Assembly: GCA_038030265.1 (NCBI GenBank)
Contig: CM075940.1
Span: forward strand, 7,254,001 to 7,318,000
Direction: 5' to 3'
DNA: 64,000 nucleotides
From: Corythucha ciliata
Taxonomy: Eukaryota > Arthropoda > Insecta > Hemiptera > Tingidae
Part shown: positions 38,067 to 50,839 of the stretch, one piece after another
Position numbering within the stretch: position 1 is the first letter of the stretch
Layout of the letters: each line of letters starts with the position of its first letter
Program-made: the position numbers and the translations under genes
The notes under the pieces: generated by a model
Told to the model about the DNA's origin: nothing
Seen by the model: only the letters and a program-made list of their open reading frames with translations
The model's database searches: none

Positions 38067-39390
38067 ATCGAACATCTACTTCATCCCCATTTATTGTTTC
38101 CCTCGGAAGCAATTTAAACACTCTCCCAGGATGGACTCTTGAAGGCTGTACGATTCAGAACGATCGTATTACTTTTGGAAAGGAGTGGCAAAATTACTTA
38201 CGGCACGCTTCCCTGAGGAGAACAATTAACCGGGAAATAGCTTCAGAGAAAAGGCAAGAGGGAAGAACATAAAACGTCGATTAGAAACCCGGGAAGGTGC
38301 TACGCATTGATTGACAGGCTTGTCTATTCTTGAGCTTCCGACGAACGGGGTGCGATTGAATTTATTGTACCCGGCACTCGCCCCATGTTTAGTGATTTTT
38401 AGAATGGTAAAATGGTAACAGTTGTAATGTGCCAGTGCCCTAATAAGATATTAGTCTGAGATCAAAAAGATCTTCCGTGACAAGGTTGTTTTTAACTAAA
38501 CACCTCGTCTAGGGTTTTGTAATTCCCCTATGTAGAAACAGGGCAATAAAATAAAATTGTTGGAAAAAAAAGAACTTTCGCCACGCGCATAAACATCTCG
38601 TTTACAAACGATTTCAATTCCTTATGGGCTTCTTTCGATCCGGGTCGAACCAGAATTTATTTTCGAAGCGTCACATTATTCATTTTTCTCTGGGAAATCA
38701 TGATTAGTGCGGTAACGTAGGTGTATGTCCTTAGTTTTCAATGTACTACGTACTTGCAGTAAACTGCTTTACGTATACTTGTCAATGAAATACTAGTGAT
38801 ACCTGAGCGTATAAAATGATTAATAGGACGTGAGCTCGCGAAGCACTGACAAAGAACATGCTGGAGGAAAAACGGACGAAGGTCGAAGGGGGTATCAGTC
38901 CATGTATGAAATAAAATGTACTTTGCAACGTTACGAAGCAAAACAAAAGCTGCAGAAGACTTTGGTGGAGATGAAATTTTATTTTACCGACAAAACCGGG
39001 TGAGAGGGGGGGGGGAGAAATGTAATAAGAAAAAAAACGGACTGAAGAGTAGAATAAAAAGAATAAGTCAAGGCTCGGCATGACTCTCACTTGACATTAC
39101 AAACATATTTGTAATTAATCCGGTTGAAAGTGTCGTTGAATATTAAAACACGTTGAAATATATGGAATTCCAAGTGCATATAAGTGAAGCTATTTCAATT
39201 AGCCTTCTCAAGTTTTATGGCCGTTTTTTCCTAAGAAGTGTTTCGATTTGACCCGGACGCGGTTTTATGATTCTCTTGGGGTAATAGGTAATACTCAGAT
39301 GGAAAATGCAGGTGGTCCCAGCCAAAACAGCCGCGGCGCCTAGCCGCAACATCCCCAGTCCCCGTTCTGCCCTCGTGCGGTTCTCACCAC
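36093..39390. other. Spacer, nothing recognised
   Basis: AT-rich. A ~39-base poly-T run is at about 38025-38063. GGTCCGCCACTG at about 37641 looks like a hAT right end, but I found no left partner. Short open frames only. Confidence 0.4.
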
Positions 39391-39399
39391 ACTTCTGGG

Positions 39400-39668
39400 G
39401 CTCCAGTTAGAGTTGTCGGGAAAAAATTCCGCAAGCGGGATACAAGGACGCAGCATCAGAAATAATACTATCTCGCCATAGTTACCACCTCACGGGAGTT
39501 TTTCCCGACGACTCTCAACTATGGCCCCCGGCGAGGATGCGTCCTTCCAGGAGCCGTTGTCGGGAAAAACTCACGTGACGTGGTTGCTATGGCGAGATAG
39601 TAATATTCCTGAAGTAGCGTCCTTGGATCCCGCATACGAGATTTTTTCCCGACAACTCTAACTATAGG
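39400..39668. repeat. Large imperfect palindrome, MITE dimer
   Basis: The two halves, about 39400-39525 and 39540-39668, are inverse copies. Each holds AGAGTTGTCGGGAAAAA, AAGGACGC and CTATCTCGCCATAG or complements. The GTTGTCGGGAAAAA motif or its complement occurs four times, so the element may be two head-to-head MITEs. Confidence 0.75.
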
Positions 39669-39850
39669 GCCTCTGGCTCGGCTTTGCCGCTATTCCGAGG
39701 GGTAATTGCCGAGCAGTCAAATTGTGAGAGGGGGGGGGCAAGACCAGACTCCAGATGAGGGAGGGAGCACTGGGTCCGTTTCCCGCGGGTCCAGCCTTCC
39801 TAGGGGGCCCGGATTTCGGAAATAATAAAAAAATCCGCTTCAAGGTGGTT

Positions 39851-40195
39851 GATGATGGTCTACTGTGGTAGGAGCTTTGCTGTGGTTTGGAGCTTTGCAG
39901 TGGTTCATAGCTTTACTGTGGTTGGGGTTCGCTGTGATTGGAGCTACACCTTTGTATATAAGCTTTGCTGAGGTTGGAGCTTTTCTGAGGTCTGGAACTT
40001 CGCTGGAGTTCAGAGCAATGCTGTGGTTAGGACTTCAACGTGGTTGAAGATTTCTGTGACTTCATCTTCTTTTGGTAGGATCTTTGCTGTGGTTGGAGCT
40101 TTGCTGTGATTTGGAGCTTTGCTGTGGTTTGGAGTTTTGCTGTGGTTCGGAGTTTTGCTGAGGTTTGGAGATTTGCTGTGGTAAGGCTTTTTTTT
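39851..40195 (+). repeat. R4 GT-rich array
   Basis: Roughly 17 units of TTTGCTGTGGTTTGGAGC type, about 19 bp each, most regular from 40080 to 40180. On the minus strand the array reads as a PNHSKTPNHSKAP pattern, which I take as a by-product. Confidence 0.8.
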
Positions 40196-42655
40196 GTGCT
40201 GGTATAAAATATAAGGCACTACAGTGAGATACTTAAACAGTTGGGCTTGATAGGGGGGGGGGGTCTGTTAAAGCGCCCTACTGAGTTCCGTCCCCTGGCC
40301 CGAATATTCTCTTAACGGTCCTGGCCAAGACAATCAATCAAACTAGTTTCTCTGCCGACCAGTTACTTTCTGAGGCATTTTTGAACTCTTGGTACCCAAA
40401 AGTCGGTGTCTGAAGCAAAATCCACAAGGAAGGACGAAACTGCGCCAGGAAACCTTTCCAGAGTGAAAATGAGCGCATGGAGGCAATTTTAAGGGTAAAT
40501 CTGGAATTAAAGAGGAAAAAAGGTTTTTGAAGTAGCAATTAAGATCAGTGAAATGACTTTTAAAGGATCGAATTCCACTGACTTGGGGTTTGAATAGACA
40601 AATACCCTTGAAATTAGGCTAATTGAAGTGCTGTACGCGCGACATTGTCCCCCCCCCCCCAACATTAATTTTTGTAATTGCCAGTACGTATTGAATTGTG
40701 AAGGAGCGAAAATCACACGAACAGTCAGTGGGCCAAAATTTCCAGTTTTTTGTTCGTTTACCGTGATAGTTTTCTGTTGATGAATGAGTTTGAGGGGGGA
40801 GAAATGGCCTGTTAACTCACTCAAATGATTGGATTTGCCTATTCCTGAGTCCTCATTATTCCTCCCATTTATTTTGCTTTTTTTTCCTGTCAAATAAGGG
40901 AAAAAGTGTTTTATGCAGGACTGCGATCCCTTGACCTCTTCCGCCTTTGATGAGTGACACAGTTATGATGAAAACAAAAAATAAACGAGTGTTGGTTCCC
41001 TGCTTCTCAACCCAATTAAAGTGATATATTTTCGCTCTTAATCAATATTTTGTGCGTTTTCACTACCTATATGTATTTCCGACGCATAATCATCAATCCA
41101 TCAAGCTAGCTGGAGGGAAAGAAACAAAAAATGAAGGAAATGTGGTTCACTTATGGTAATAATTATTATGGATTATGTGTCACGGCACACGTAAACTGAC
41201 TCATAAGAGCGTTGTCCTTATTTACAAGGCAAAATACATAAATTAAATGAGAAATTATCCCTCCTGAAAAATCGTATGGATTACCTACAATTATTATCGA
41301 ATCTAAAAATCTTGTAATGCTCAACTTCATGGCCAGTGCACTTTAATTAATCACTTTGGCAAATAAATATTCACGTTAACATATTCATATTCAATTTCAT
41401 ATTTATTTAATAATTAAATATTGAAGGTGTTAGTAAAATCACTAGTAATGAACGTGCAGATTCACGGTTGCCATTTCATCAGGCATCCCTATACGTGAGA
41501 GTTCGTTACATACGACAAACATGTTTGGTTGTTTTAAACTCTCGCGAGGGATTTTTGCGTTTATTTTCAAGTACAAAGGGTGGCCTGAGAAATAAATTAA
41601 AAAATGTATTACGAAAGTTGCGTTGCCTTTCTGGCCGTGACCACATTGGATGTTTTTATTGTGGTGCCGAAGGGGGAAATATAAGAGAATCGATCGGTTC
41701 AGATGGTGTGGGAAGGAGGGGATTTGAGCATTTTCCAACCGGATGTGAAAGAAGTTGACAGTTGAGTCAAATTGAGAGCCTAACTTCAAAGAGGTTGCCT
41801 AAGCGATTTTATTACCATCACAATTTTTCTTCGCATCACTGATTACTGATCAGAAAGGGTGCGCACTTTTTTTTTTTTCTTCTAATGCGTGCCGGCCATT
41901 CACGGTTGATCGCACCGAGTCATCGAGTGTCAATTGTTTTCATCAAAAATATTTGGAAAAATTGTATTTCCACCACGGAGAACGGGGCCCACTGATATTC
42001 GACTTGGAATCATGCAGAAATTCATCAAAAACTATAAACTCGTTCATTCGGTTCGAATTCATCAAAAACCAAACTGTTCAGATTTGGCCCTTAAAAAACT
42101 AAATTTCGTGGATTTACTCTCCTTTTAAAATAATTATTTCGTAGTTTGGCCCTTTCAGAGAATAAGTATACCCATTTCACGGTTTTGACTGTTACAGAAC
42201 CTAAATTGATAGATTTCGCTCATTCAAAAACCATTTCGCAGGTTTGGCCCTTAAGAAGTTTCCTCAATAGATGACTATTGGGACATTAGACTGGAAATTT
42301 CGGTTGAGAATTCCATTATGGTCGGGTAAAGCTCCTATGGGCAAACTTCCAAGCTTCGTCCCCGAATAGCCCGGTTTCCCATGGTTTATTTTGAATTTTA
42401 CGATGTATAAACTGATTAATAGAGAATTTAGATTGCTTTTTCAGTCTCGTAACAGTGAAATGGTCAACAGTTTTAGGCCTGTATAGATTTTAGGAGCCAA
42501 ATTACTGGTTTCTCCTAGAGGTGAGGCAGTATAGCTTAACGAGATAGGGGTGAGGGCCAAGGACTACCCTGGGCCACTGTTCAGAGAGGGGCTCCCGAAA
42601 AGCTGAAATATGGAAAAATTCTCGGGTATTTGGACCCGAAACAAGCATTTCACAG
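40196..42655. other. Spacer, nothing firmly recognised
   Basis: A few related TTTGGCCCTT-type words at 42060-42260 suggest another worn ~40-bp repeat. Open frames up to 128 codons have no recognisable product. Confidence 0.35.
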
Positions 42656-42659
42656 AAAC

Positions 42660-43085
42660 TCAGCCCCGAATAATTTCTCCCAATACGGCTATTTCTCCCA
42701 GTTCTAGCTAAGAATGAGCGTTTTCCCTCAAATTAAGCCGTGTATTAGCGCTTTTTACTTCCATTTTCCCGTAGGGAAGGAAGTTTGGAAATTCAAAAAA
42801 AAAATTGTTTTCGAGCTGACATCAGATTCGCGTTCTTCTTAATTTTATCCGCAAATTAGTGGTTTTTACAATTTTAGCCGTGAATTAGCGCTTTTTCTTT
42901 ACGTTGACGAAGTTGCGTCCAGATACCGCGAGTTACTGTTTTCTCCATCTTATCAACGAATTGGTGTTGCCTCAATTCTAGGTGCGAGTGAAAGCTTTTC
43001 ATCAATTTTAGCTATGAATTGGCGATTTGTCTCAGTTTCAGTGACGAATTAGCGTTTTTCTCAATTTTAGCCGTAAAGTGACTTC
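42660..43085 (-). repeat. R1 degenerate array, minus orientation
   Basis: Units of TTTTTCTCAATTTTAGCCGT and GAATTAGCG type. It is followed by 43160-43320, related to 1866-2010. Confidence 0.75.
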
Positions 43086-43324
43086 GTTAAAAATGACAAT
43101 TTGTCGTGTGTAAAATCCGTTATTCGGGCGAAATTCCAAGATTTGTTTAGTTTTTCAGTGTCAAAATGTTTAGTTTTATAATGCCAATCAGCCAAATTGA
43201 CAGTAAAGTCATGGTTTTCGAGTGTATAGCCGGTTCCGAGGATCGTCATGAATGAACAATGAGTTGAAAAAGGGTGGGCAGCTTTCCTCCCCTTTACTTC
43301 GTCCTGACCTTGCCCTTGTTTGGA

Positions 43325-44075
43325 ACTAAAATTGATAAAACACCAATTCGCGGTTCATAGAGGCAACTTCGTGGCTATAAAAAATTGAGAAAGAGCGCTA
43401 ATTCGTGTATGAAATTTTGGGAAGCCGCTAATTCACGGCTAAATAAAGAAAAATGCTAATTCGGAAATTGTAAAAAACGTTGTTTTAGTTTTTAAAAAAA
43501 TGAAAAAAACGCTGCGAATTATCGAACAATGCCTTATTATCTCGACTGTGGGTTTAATATTCATCGATGTAGTCAAATCCGGCTTGAAATTACATGAAAA
43601 TCGACACCCCACTCCCCTATGATCCCAAATCCTTTGAAATTCCCCATTTTGGACCCGCTTTTGGCCCATAAAACCCCAGGGAGTTATTTGATCAAACTGA
43701 TCAGATGTTAGGACCAACTAGACCCCAAATGGAGTCTATGTGCGAAAGAACGAGTTTTTTTCGAGCAATCCTAGGGCAAGATATGGCCCAGACGGCGGAC
43801 GGACATTTTTTTTTTTATTGCAGATTTGGATTCTACGCACTTTGAAACGTAAAACTACAAATTTTGAGGGGGGGTCAAACAATTTTTTTTGCGATACGAT
43901 TACAAAGACTTATTCTTGAGAAATAATAAGTCAAAATTACTAATTCGCGGTTGAAATTCAGAAAAGTCGCTAACTCTCTTCTTAAGAAAAAGCACTCATT
44001 TGTTGCTAGAGTTGAGAAAAAGCACTATAACTCGCGGTTTTTGAACAATTTTTTTCCCCCACTAAAATGGATAAA
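43325..44075 (+). repeat. R1 array, plus orientation, interrupted by dispersed repeat D copy 2
   Basis: Plus-oriented R1 units lie at 43325-43520 (with the long variant CACCAATTCGCGGTTCATAG) and at 43930-44070. Between them 43556-43811 is the second copy of repeat D. Together with 42660-43085 this gives the same minus-then-plus layout as the element at 59255-61502. Confidence 0.7.
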
Positions 44076-47000
44076 AATCATTAATGTTCTCAGGGTTAAC
44101 CCGCAGTTTCAGTTATAATAACGAATAAGCGCGAATAAACGGTAAGGGTCTACGCCGCGCCGATGGCCCTGTTGCATAGCACAAGAGAGGCTTATGAGAA
44201 CGTGCCAAAACGGCCAAAAACGCCCCGGGGTGATGGCACGAACAATCACGCACATCAAAGACTCTGCGTGCCTCCCTCGTCTTGGGGATTCCTCCGATAC
44301 ATCTGTGATCGCGCGTGTGAACATTGTATTTCTTGGGTCTACTGTGCGCCGCATATTGTCCATGAATGGCCATTTCACCCTTGCCTTATAGGCTTGAGGT
44401 TTAAATACTAAGGGACCTCATAGAATTTCCTCCCCGGGCCACTGAGAACACTGCGACCTTTTTGATTCTTGTATTATTTCTGAAGCAGCCAGAAGCGCTG
44501 TCACGGGCCTAATTTACAACCGAAGGCACTACACTGCCTGGGGCTGAAGTACGAAGGGGTGTTATATGGAATAACAAGGGTGCTGGTATCCACGTGACAA
44601 CCATTTTAATTGTGATAGGATAACGCCGTGTTAAAATTGTAACACCCCTTTCTTACTTGCCCCCGTAGTAGTTCAATCAATTTTTTTTAAAAAAGCTGTT
44701 GCAGTTTCAAAAATTCAAACAATCCCTAAGACTATAGTGAGCCCTGTAAATTTAAGTTACCAAGGTCTGTCGAGTCTTCAGGGTTAGTTGCTGTATTATC
44801 TCGGGAGAACGCAAAATATCCCAAGGTTGTTACAATTGTTGTAAATCGCAAGAATGTAATTTTACAAGAAACACGCGAAACGTGCGTTTATTCTTCACTG
44901 CATTATTATTGTTGGTTATACGCCCGCCGCCGCGCCGTCGAGATGAGTCCTGCGGGCTCTAATGACCAGTCCTTTCACCCCCCCCCCTCTTTGTTCGCAC
45001 ACGAAACGATACTTTTGAGGAACGGCGCGTCTCGAGGGTTGAAACCCATCAAGGTCGATTTTATTCGTCGATCGCAAAGAAGATCCAGGAAGAAGATTCA
45101 GGAAATTCGGAACAAGGACCGTGCGGTATTTAATATTATAATCGGACGCCCCGGGGGTAAATTAGAAGGCTGGGCAAATATTAGGCTTTTTTTTTTTTTA
45201 AAGAAAAAAATTATGTCCTTGATACAATTTTTTTATTGTAAAAAAATCAACCAATCTCACGGTCAAAACGGCCCTTTTCTCTTCCCTCTGAGCCTCGCCT
45301 ACATTACACGTAATTTTCTCTGCATTCTTTCCTCGTTTCATGGCTATGTTTTTAGCCGCTCATTATGGTGAATGATTTTAAAATAAATGAGAATTTAAAC
45401 AATTTGTCGACTCCTTAAAGTAAATAGTCGTCCCTGTTTCTCTTATAGGAGTGGTTTTGGGGTTTACTTTTATGAAATATGCAGTTCCAGGAACGGATTA
45501 GTGCTTGAAACCATATCCGCTGCCAATTAATGATCCCAGTCAACATGAAAAGGCCGAGGACATTTTCTTTTATTGTACTTGTTAGTACATGTCAATGTGG
45601 AGACATTAAAAAAAAAAATACGGGATGGATGTGGACAAAATCAATCAATAAAGTTAATTCAAGGCGAAGACTGCAATTTCCCTGTCGGTATATATATATA
45701 ATATAGTAACAACCGCCCCCCACAAAAAATCACCGTTTACGATTATATATATAAAAAATGTATATTGTTGGGGGGGAGGAGAAGAGGAAGCAAAAAGGAA
45801 CGCTTCCCACATCCTCCGATTAATTGTGGCGGAGGAGGAGAGAGGGTGGCACAAAGAAGAGTTGTGGAACGTGGGGTGGGCCTACCCCACTGGGTAAAGG
45901 ATTAGCAGCTAAAGAAGGGGTTGAGAGGGTCCGCCAATTGTCAAGTGGGGTTTGTTTTTTGTTTTGTTTTTTTTTGTTTTTTTTTTTCCGCGTGACAAGT
46001 ACAAGTAGTGGGGCTTTTGATACTGAAGACTATGTTGTAGCATAGACTTGGCGATTAAGTCGCGAACAGAGGGTAGTCCAGTACGGATTGCTTGGTTTAA
46101 GTTTTTGTCTTCATGTTTCACAATAACGGCAGCAGCGGCGTCGGTGAGTGATGAACATGTTTTTCTAATTTTTTTTTTTTTCCTTCGGCAATACAGTGTA
46201 TATCAATATTGGGATTTTAGCAACACTTTGGTAAATATTTCGAAAAAAAATTGGATATTTCTCATCATTTTTGTTAATTGTTTGGTGGGATCGTGTAAAA
46301 GTTTTTTTTTTTCGTGGTTTGAAGGTGTCCTAAAGTAAACTCCCAGCTTTCCCAAACTTCTTCATTCAATTACTTTTCGTAAAGGCTGGTCTCAAGCTTT
46401 CAAAAACAAATACAAAAAATAAAATAAATAAATAAAAATAAAAATGAGTTTTACACCGTTAAGACCTTCGGATGAAAATTGAAAACCAAATTGAAAATCG
46501 AAATAATAAAATTTAATTCAAAATGGATTGAAATAAAATAAGCCCTATTTGTCAAGTTTTGAGTCATTGGTTGAGCTACCGTTGGCGGGGTGGGGTTGGG
46601 GTTAGAGGCATCAGAATCTGTAACGTTCTGTCCTTCATCCTTGACACTTGAACATTTCCTCCGAACATTCCGTCAAGATATACAAACAGAAGGTTTGCCA
46701 TCTCATGCGAGTTTTTCCTTGTCGAGCGTTGTTCATTCAAAGCCATCATGTTTTCTTTGAACGAATAGACTCAAGGTATCAACTGTATTCATTTGTCTAG
46801 AAAATAGACGTTCTATTAAGCAATGTGTACAGGAGGAATTTTTAATAGAATCGTGAGTTTAAATTGGGTGGGGGGAAGGCATTATTGTAATGAAAACCAA
46901 CACGGAATGCCAAGCTTAATGAACTCTTAATTGCTTGTATAACGCTATTTTAAAAATCCGCTCTTGATTCCTTTAATGAATTCCTGAATACCAAGTATAC

Positions 47001-49090
47001 ACGCTCAGCCAGTAAAAAGAATTTGAGTTTACAAATTCTGTGATCAACAGAAAACACGGGTTAACATCCGTCGTGGTTTGACGTGTGTAACTATTGTGAG
47101 CCCCCCAAAAGCAGATTTTCATTTTAAAAGTAGACAGATAATAAATTTTAGAGAGATAACTCAAGTCCCTTGATTTTCTGGCTTCATTAGTAAATATCCT
47201 CCTTTTTTCGAAAAATGCCTCATAATGAGCTTGAAACAAGTTTTTAGCCTATTTAACGAAATGTTTATTTATTTCGTTTCATCAACTCCACTGCCTCCCT
47301 TCCCTTTATCTTCCGATTTCACTAAATAAATAATTGCTCGGTAATAACAGCCCGCCAGAACTAAAAAAAAATCATCCTCTTAACGAGTTGGTTTCATCGC
47401 TGACCTGCACCACCGTCAAAATCACTAAGCCCCCCCCCCCCATACACGAGGTGGTTCCCTTTTCTAGTCATCGAACATTTTCGATCAATTCTTTGAAGTG
47501 GTGGTAGGTCAAAAAACGAATTTGTGAACCTGCTTGAACAGCCCTGGCCTGGGAAATGCTACAGCAAGAGTTCCATTTTTTTTCATAGATAAATTGCCCA
47601 AGATCTGAAACCTGTTTGCAATTTTCCAGTTTTTAATACCCCTCCCCCCCACACACACCAGCGCGCTCATATCCCCACAGGTAAAGCACGCCCGTTTATG
47701 AATTTTTTTTTTTTTACTTTATATCAGCGAATAATTCACGCGAAGAAGTCCTTGAACCTTGGAAAAACAGCGTTGCCCTACCCGCATCCACAACAGACGG
47801 TTTCAAGACATTCACTTCCTTGAAACTTACTTTCCATGGTCGAACAGTGCGCGTGACTTAACAGCACGGCATTTTCTGCTACAGAGCTTTGGTATACGAC
47901 ATCCTCGCCTGGGATATGTGCCACCAAAAGAGAGAGAATGAGCGAGAGGGACTTGGCGAGGGTATAAAGCATTACAGGATCCTTGCAAAAAATAATAATA
48001 ATATGAAAAAAAAAAAAAAAAACCACAGAGGGGCAGTGCCCTATTTATAAGCATTTATGTTAGTTTGCAATGAGAATACAGTTGAAAACCCGCATTAAAA
48101 AGCATACCGCGACCTTCGTATTCTTAGAGGGGAAAAAAATCCAGGGAGAATATTGTCAAACATATCATTATAAGGTAGTTTTAGTAATATGAATGAAGAA
48201 ACTTACACACCTTAAGTGAAATAACGATTTGGGAGATAGTTCATTCATTCATAATCTTTACAATTACGTCATTTTTTCTCTATGGTGCAGGGCTCCTTGT
48301 GGCGGCATCTTCTGTTCCCATTTTTTCCTTTTGCTATTCCTTTATGAGCTGGTGTATAAACGCATATACGCCATCAAGGTTTCTTCTGTCAATTAACAAG
48401 GTTTACGTAAACTCACACCTTGGTAACAATCCTCTGATCTCCTATGGCCATCACAACACCCCAAAATCGGCTAGGTGTTCATTAGGTGAACTCATATACA
48501 TTTTTTATCTACATTGCAACAAAACGGATGGGTATGACGATCACTTGACGTGTTTTGCCCTTCTCTATAAATATCCAACCGGTATCAAAACAATACGGAG
48601 TGTCTTAAATAGCGTCTTGCGTGGGTCTATAAGTTGAGAGAAAATCGTGTTAGAAGTGGAAAAAAATTGGGGGGGGGGGCCTGTAGCGCGAAATTACTTC
48701 CATGTATCATCTCTTGGTGAACCCCACCCCCATCAAAACCTTGTGTATGCTTCGAACGACTCCCCAGACCCAATGCAGGACGTCGCAAATGATCGAGCAT
48801 TGAACTTGTCGAAGAAAAGAAAAGGCGCTGGGCGGGGGATGGCAAGGGGACTGAAGCAAATGAGTTTCCTCGTTATGAAACTTAAACGAGAATATAAAGA
48901 AAGATGAGTCTTGTATATCAAAGAAAAAGAAGCGTAATATTTTTTCACAGTGAATGCTTCTGATATTTCACCGTTTTAATTAACTAATTAACCTCATTAA
49001 CTTAACTAAATATCGACCGAGGGTAGTTAAGTTCAAATTTTTTTCTTTACGATGGCTGAAATTTCTGATGTTCATATTCTCGTTGGTGAT
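44076..49090. other. Spacer, nothing recognised
   Basis: 44110-44410 is GC-richer and open on both strands but shows no known product. Several poly-G/C runs (about 44985, 47430, 48670), a TATATA tract near 45690 and A-runs near 48005 occur. No gene is supported. Confidence 0.4.
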
Positions 49091-49330
49091 GGGTTAAAGC
49101 AGGGGTGTCAAACTTGCGACCCGCGGGCCGCATGTGGCACGCGAGCGTCTTTTATGCGGCCCGCGAGCACCCCTGGGTATTTTTATTTCTTTATTCTTTG
49201 GTACCGGCTGTTGATAGTTGCTGGTAACTATAATTAATTAATTTGAAAAAATTGTGAAAAGGGGGCAACCCGGTGGCCAGTCCTCACCTCTTCTCTTGCT
49301 CATCCTTATAAGCTCTCCTACTCCAAAGTG

Positions 49331-49450
49331 TGTTCAAAAGCTCTATGTATGCGTTCTGTGGAGTCTACTCAACCAAACAAATGTATTCCTTCGAAAAATG
49401 AAGCGTTTTGATATGATGCACAATATCCACAGAGGCATAACTCATGGTTT
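49331..49450 (-). repeat. Dispersed repeat shared with 5581-5727
   Basis: The segment with AACCAAACAAATGTATTCC and TCGAAAAATGAAGC matches the complement of 5620-5710 with few changes. It lies inside the hAT at 49100-50042. Confidence 0.7.
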
Positions 49451-49483
49451 GTGAGGGAGGGTTAAAGCCCCATTCACATGAAA

Positions 49484-49693
49484 CAATTTTCCATGCAATA
49501 TCGCGAGCAATCTCTTCAAAATCATGTGATCCTAATGAAAATTAATCACTGATTAGGCGTTTTTAATGATAATGGTCACGATTTTTCTTACAATATCGCG
49601 CACAATTTCATTGAAAACACCTGTACCGTGATTAATTTTCGTTAAGATCACATGTTTTTGAAGAGATTTCTCGTGACACTGCCTGTAAAATTG
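49484..49693. repeat. Hairpin MITE nested in the 49.1 kb hAT
   Basis: Two 66-bp arms, 49484-49549 and 49628-49693, are near-complementary with scattered mismatches, around a 78-bp loop. Each arm contains the CTCTTCAAAA/ACATGTGATC core. Confidence 0.8.
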
Positions 49694-50706
49694 TATCGTG
49701 ATGACCCACTATCTCGATAACCGCTTCTTGAATACTGTACACTCCATAAGTCCATACATAGGTGACCCGTACCCCCCAAAATTTAAAGAGGCTGAGAAAA
49801 TTTTACTAAACAACTATGGGAGAGCTAGACAAGACGTAATAGGTCGCTCTGCAGGAAAAAAAAAAAAAATGTCCTGAAAATGCATTATTTAATTAGTAAA
49901 CTTCCTTATACTCGAGTACCTAATTCTAGTTTGTGGTGCATAACGTTGGGGGGGGGGGGGTTAAAAGTCGAGCGGCCCGCCGCGCCAGGGCCCTACAATT
50001 TCCAAGTAATGGCCCGCCGAGAATTTGAGTTTGACACCATTGGGTTAAAGGGAGGGATCTTCGCATTACATATATGTAGAAGTAATCCGCTGAGATAGCG
50101 GTAAACCTAATTTTTCTTGCATGCACGCGGGGTTCAATTGTTAATTTAAATTCAAATCATTTTTACAACTATGTTCATTGCCAGATAATTCCTTAATTTC
50201 AACCCCTCCCCTTTTCTCTAAGATTAACCCCCTTCGACCACGATAAAACACCCGCAATTCACCACACGGGCACAGGGGGCAGAACTTTTACAGCACGACA
50301 AAGAGTGGAGAAAAACGTATTTTGGGGGCTTAACCCTACAGCTCTTATTTTTTTCGGCAATTAAAAATTAATTTAATGCCCCACTTACTCCCCCCCCCCC
50401 CACTAAGGGACAATTATCTGTGGTAGAGCCCAAGAAGTTCATTGTGTTACTTTGCGGTGTACTACGGAGCCTCGAAGCTTTGGATTTTCGAATTTTCAAA
50501 AATTATTTGATTTTAGAGAGCTGGGGCGATCGACTGGAAAACCCCCTCTATACTTTTATAGCAACACGGTTGATTATAGAGCAGATTATTCTGATTCTGA
50601 GGCCATAAATTTCACTTTTTTAAGGTTTCTTAATGCAATTTTGGTAAAAAATGTCGAGTTTTGGGGCTTAATTAAGGCTAAAATGCTAGTCGAGTTTTAT
50701 TAAACA

Positions 50707-50839
50707 AGTATGGGATGAAAATATGTAAATGACAGAAATATGACCGCCGTGATAATCAGTTTTTTTCTTTTGTCTGATTCTTTGAACTGATTATCACGGC
50801 GGTCATATTTATGTCATTTACATCTTTTCATCCCATACT
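50707..50839. repeat. Near-perfect palindrome, ~55-bp arms
   Basis: Arms 50707-50762 and 50785-50839 differ at about two positions; the loop is about 22 bp. The core TGACCGCCGTGATAATCAG is identical in both arms. Likely a young MITE. Confidence 0.9.

Larger units (their letters stand above)
49100..50042. mobile_element. Non-autonomous hAT element carrying MITEs
   Basis: 943 bp. Left end CAGGGGTGTCAAAC and right end complement CAATGGTGTCAAAC match at 12 of 14. The 8-bp target duplication GGTTAAAG is at 49092-49099 and 50043-50050. Inside are a segment shared with the MITE at 5581-5727 and a 66-bp-arm hairpin at 49484-49693. No transposase frame is seen. Confidence 0.9.

Noticed and set aside
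44109..44411. GC-richer segment open on both strands, as a possible gene
   Set aside because: No recognisable domain or splice structure, and both strands are equally open. It is more likely composition.
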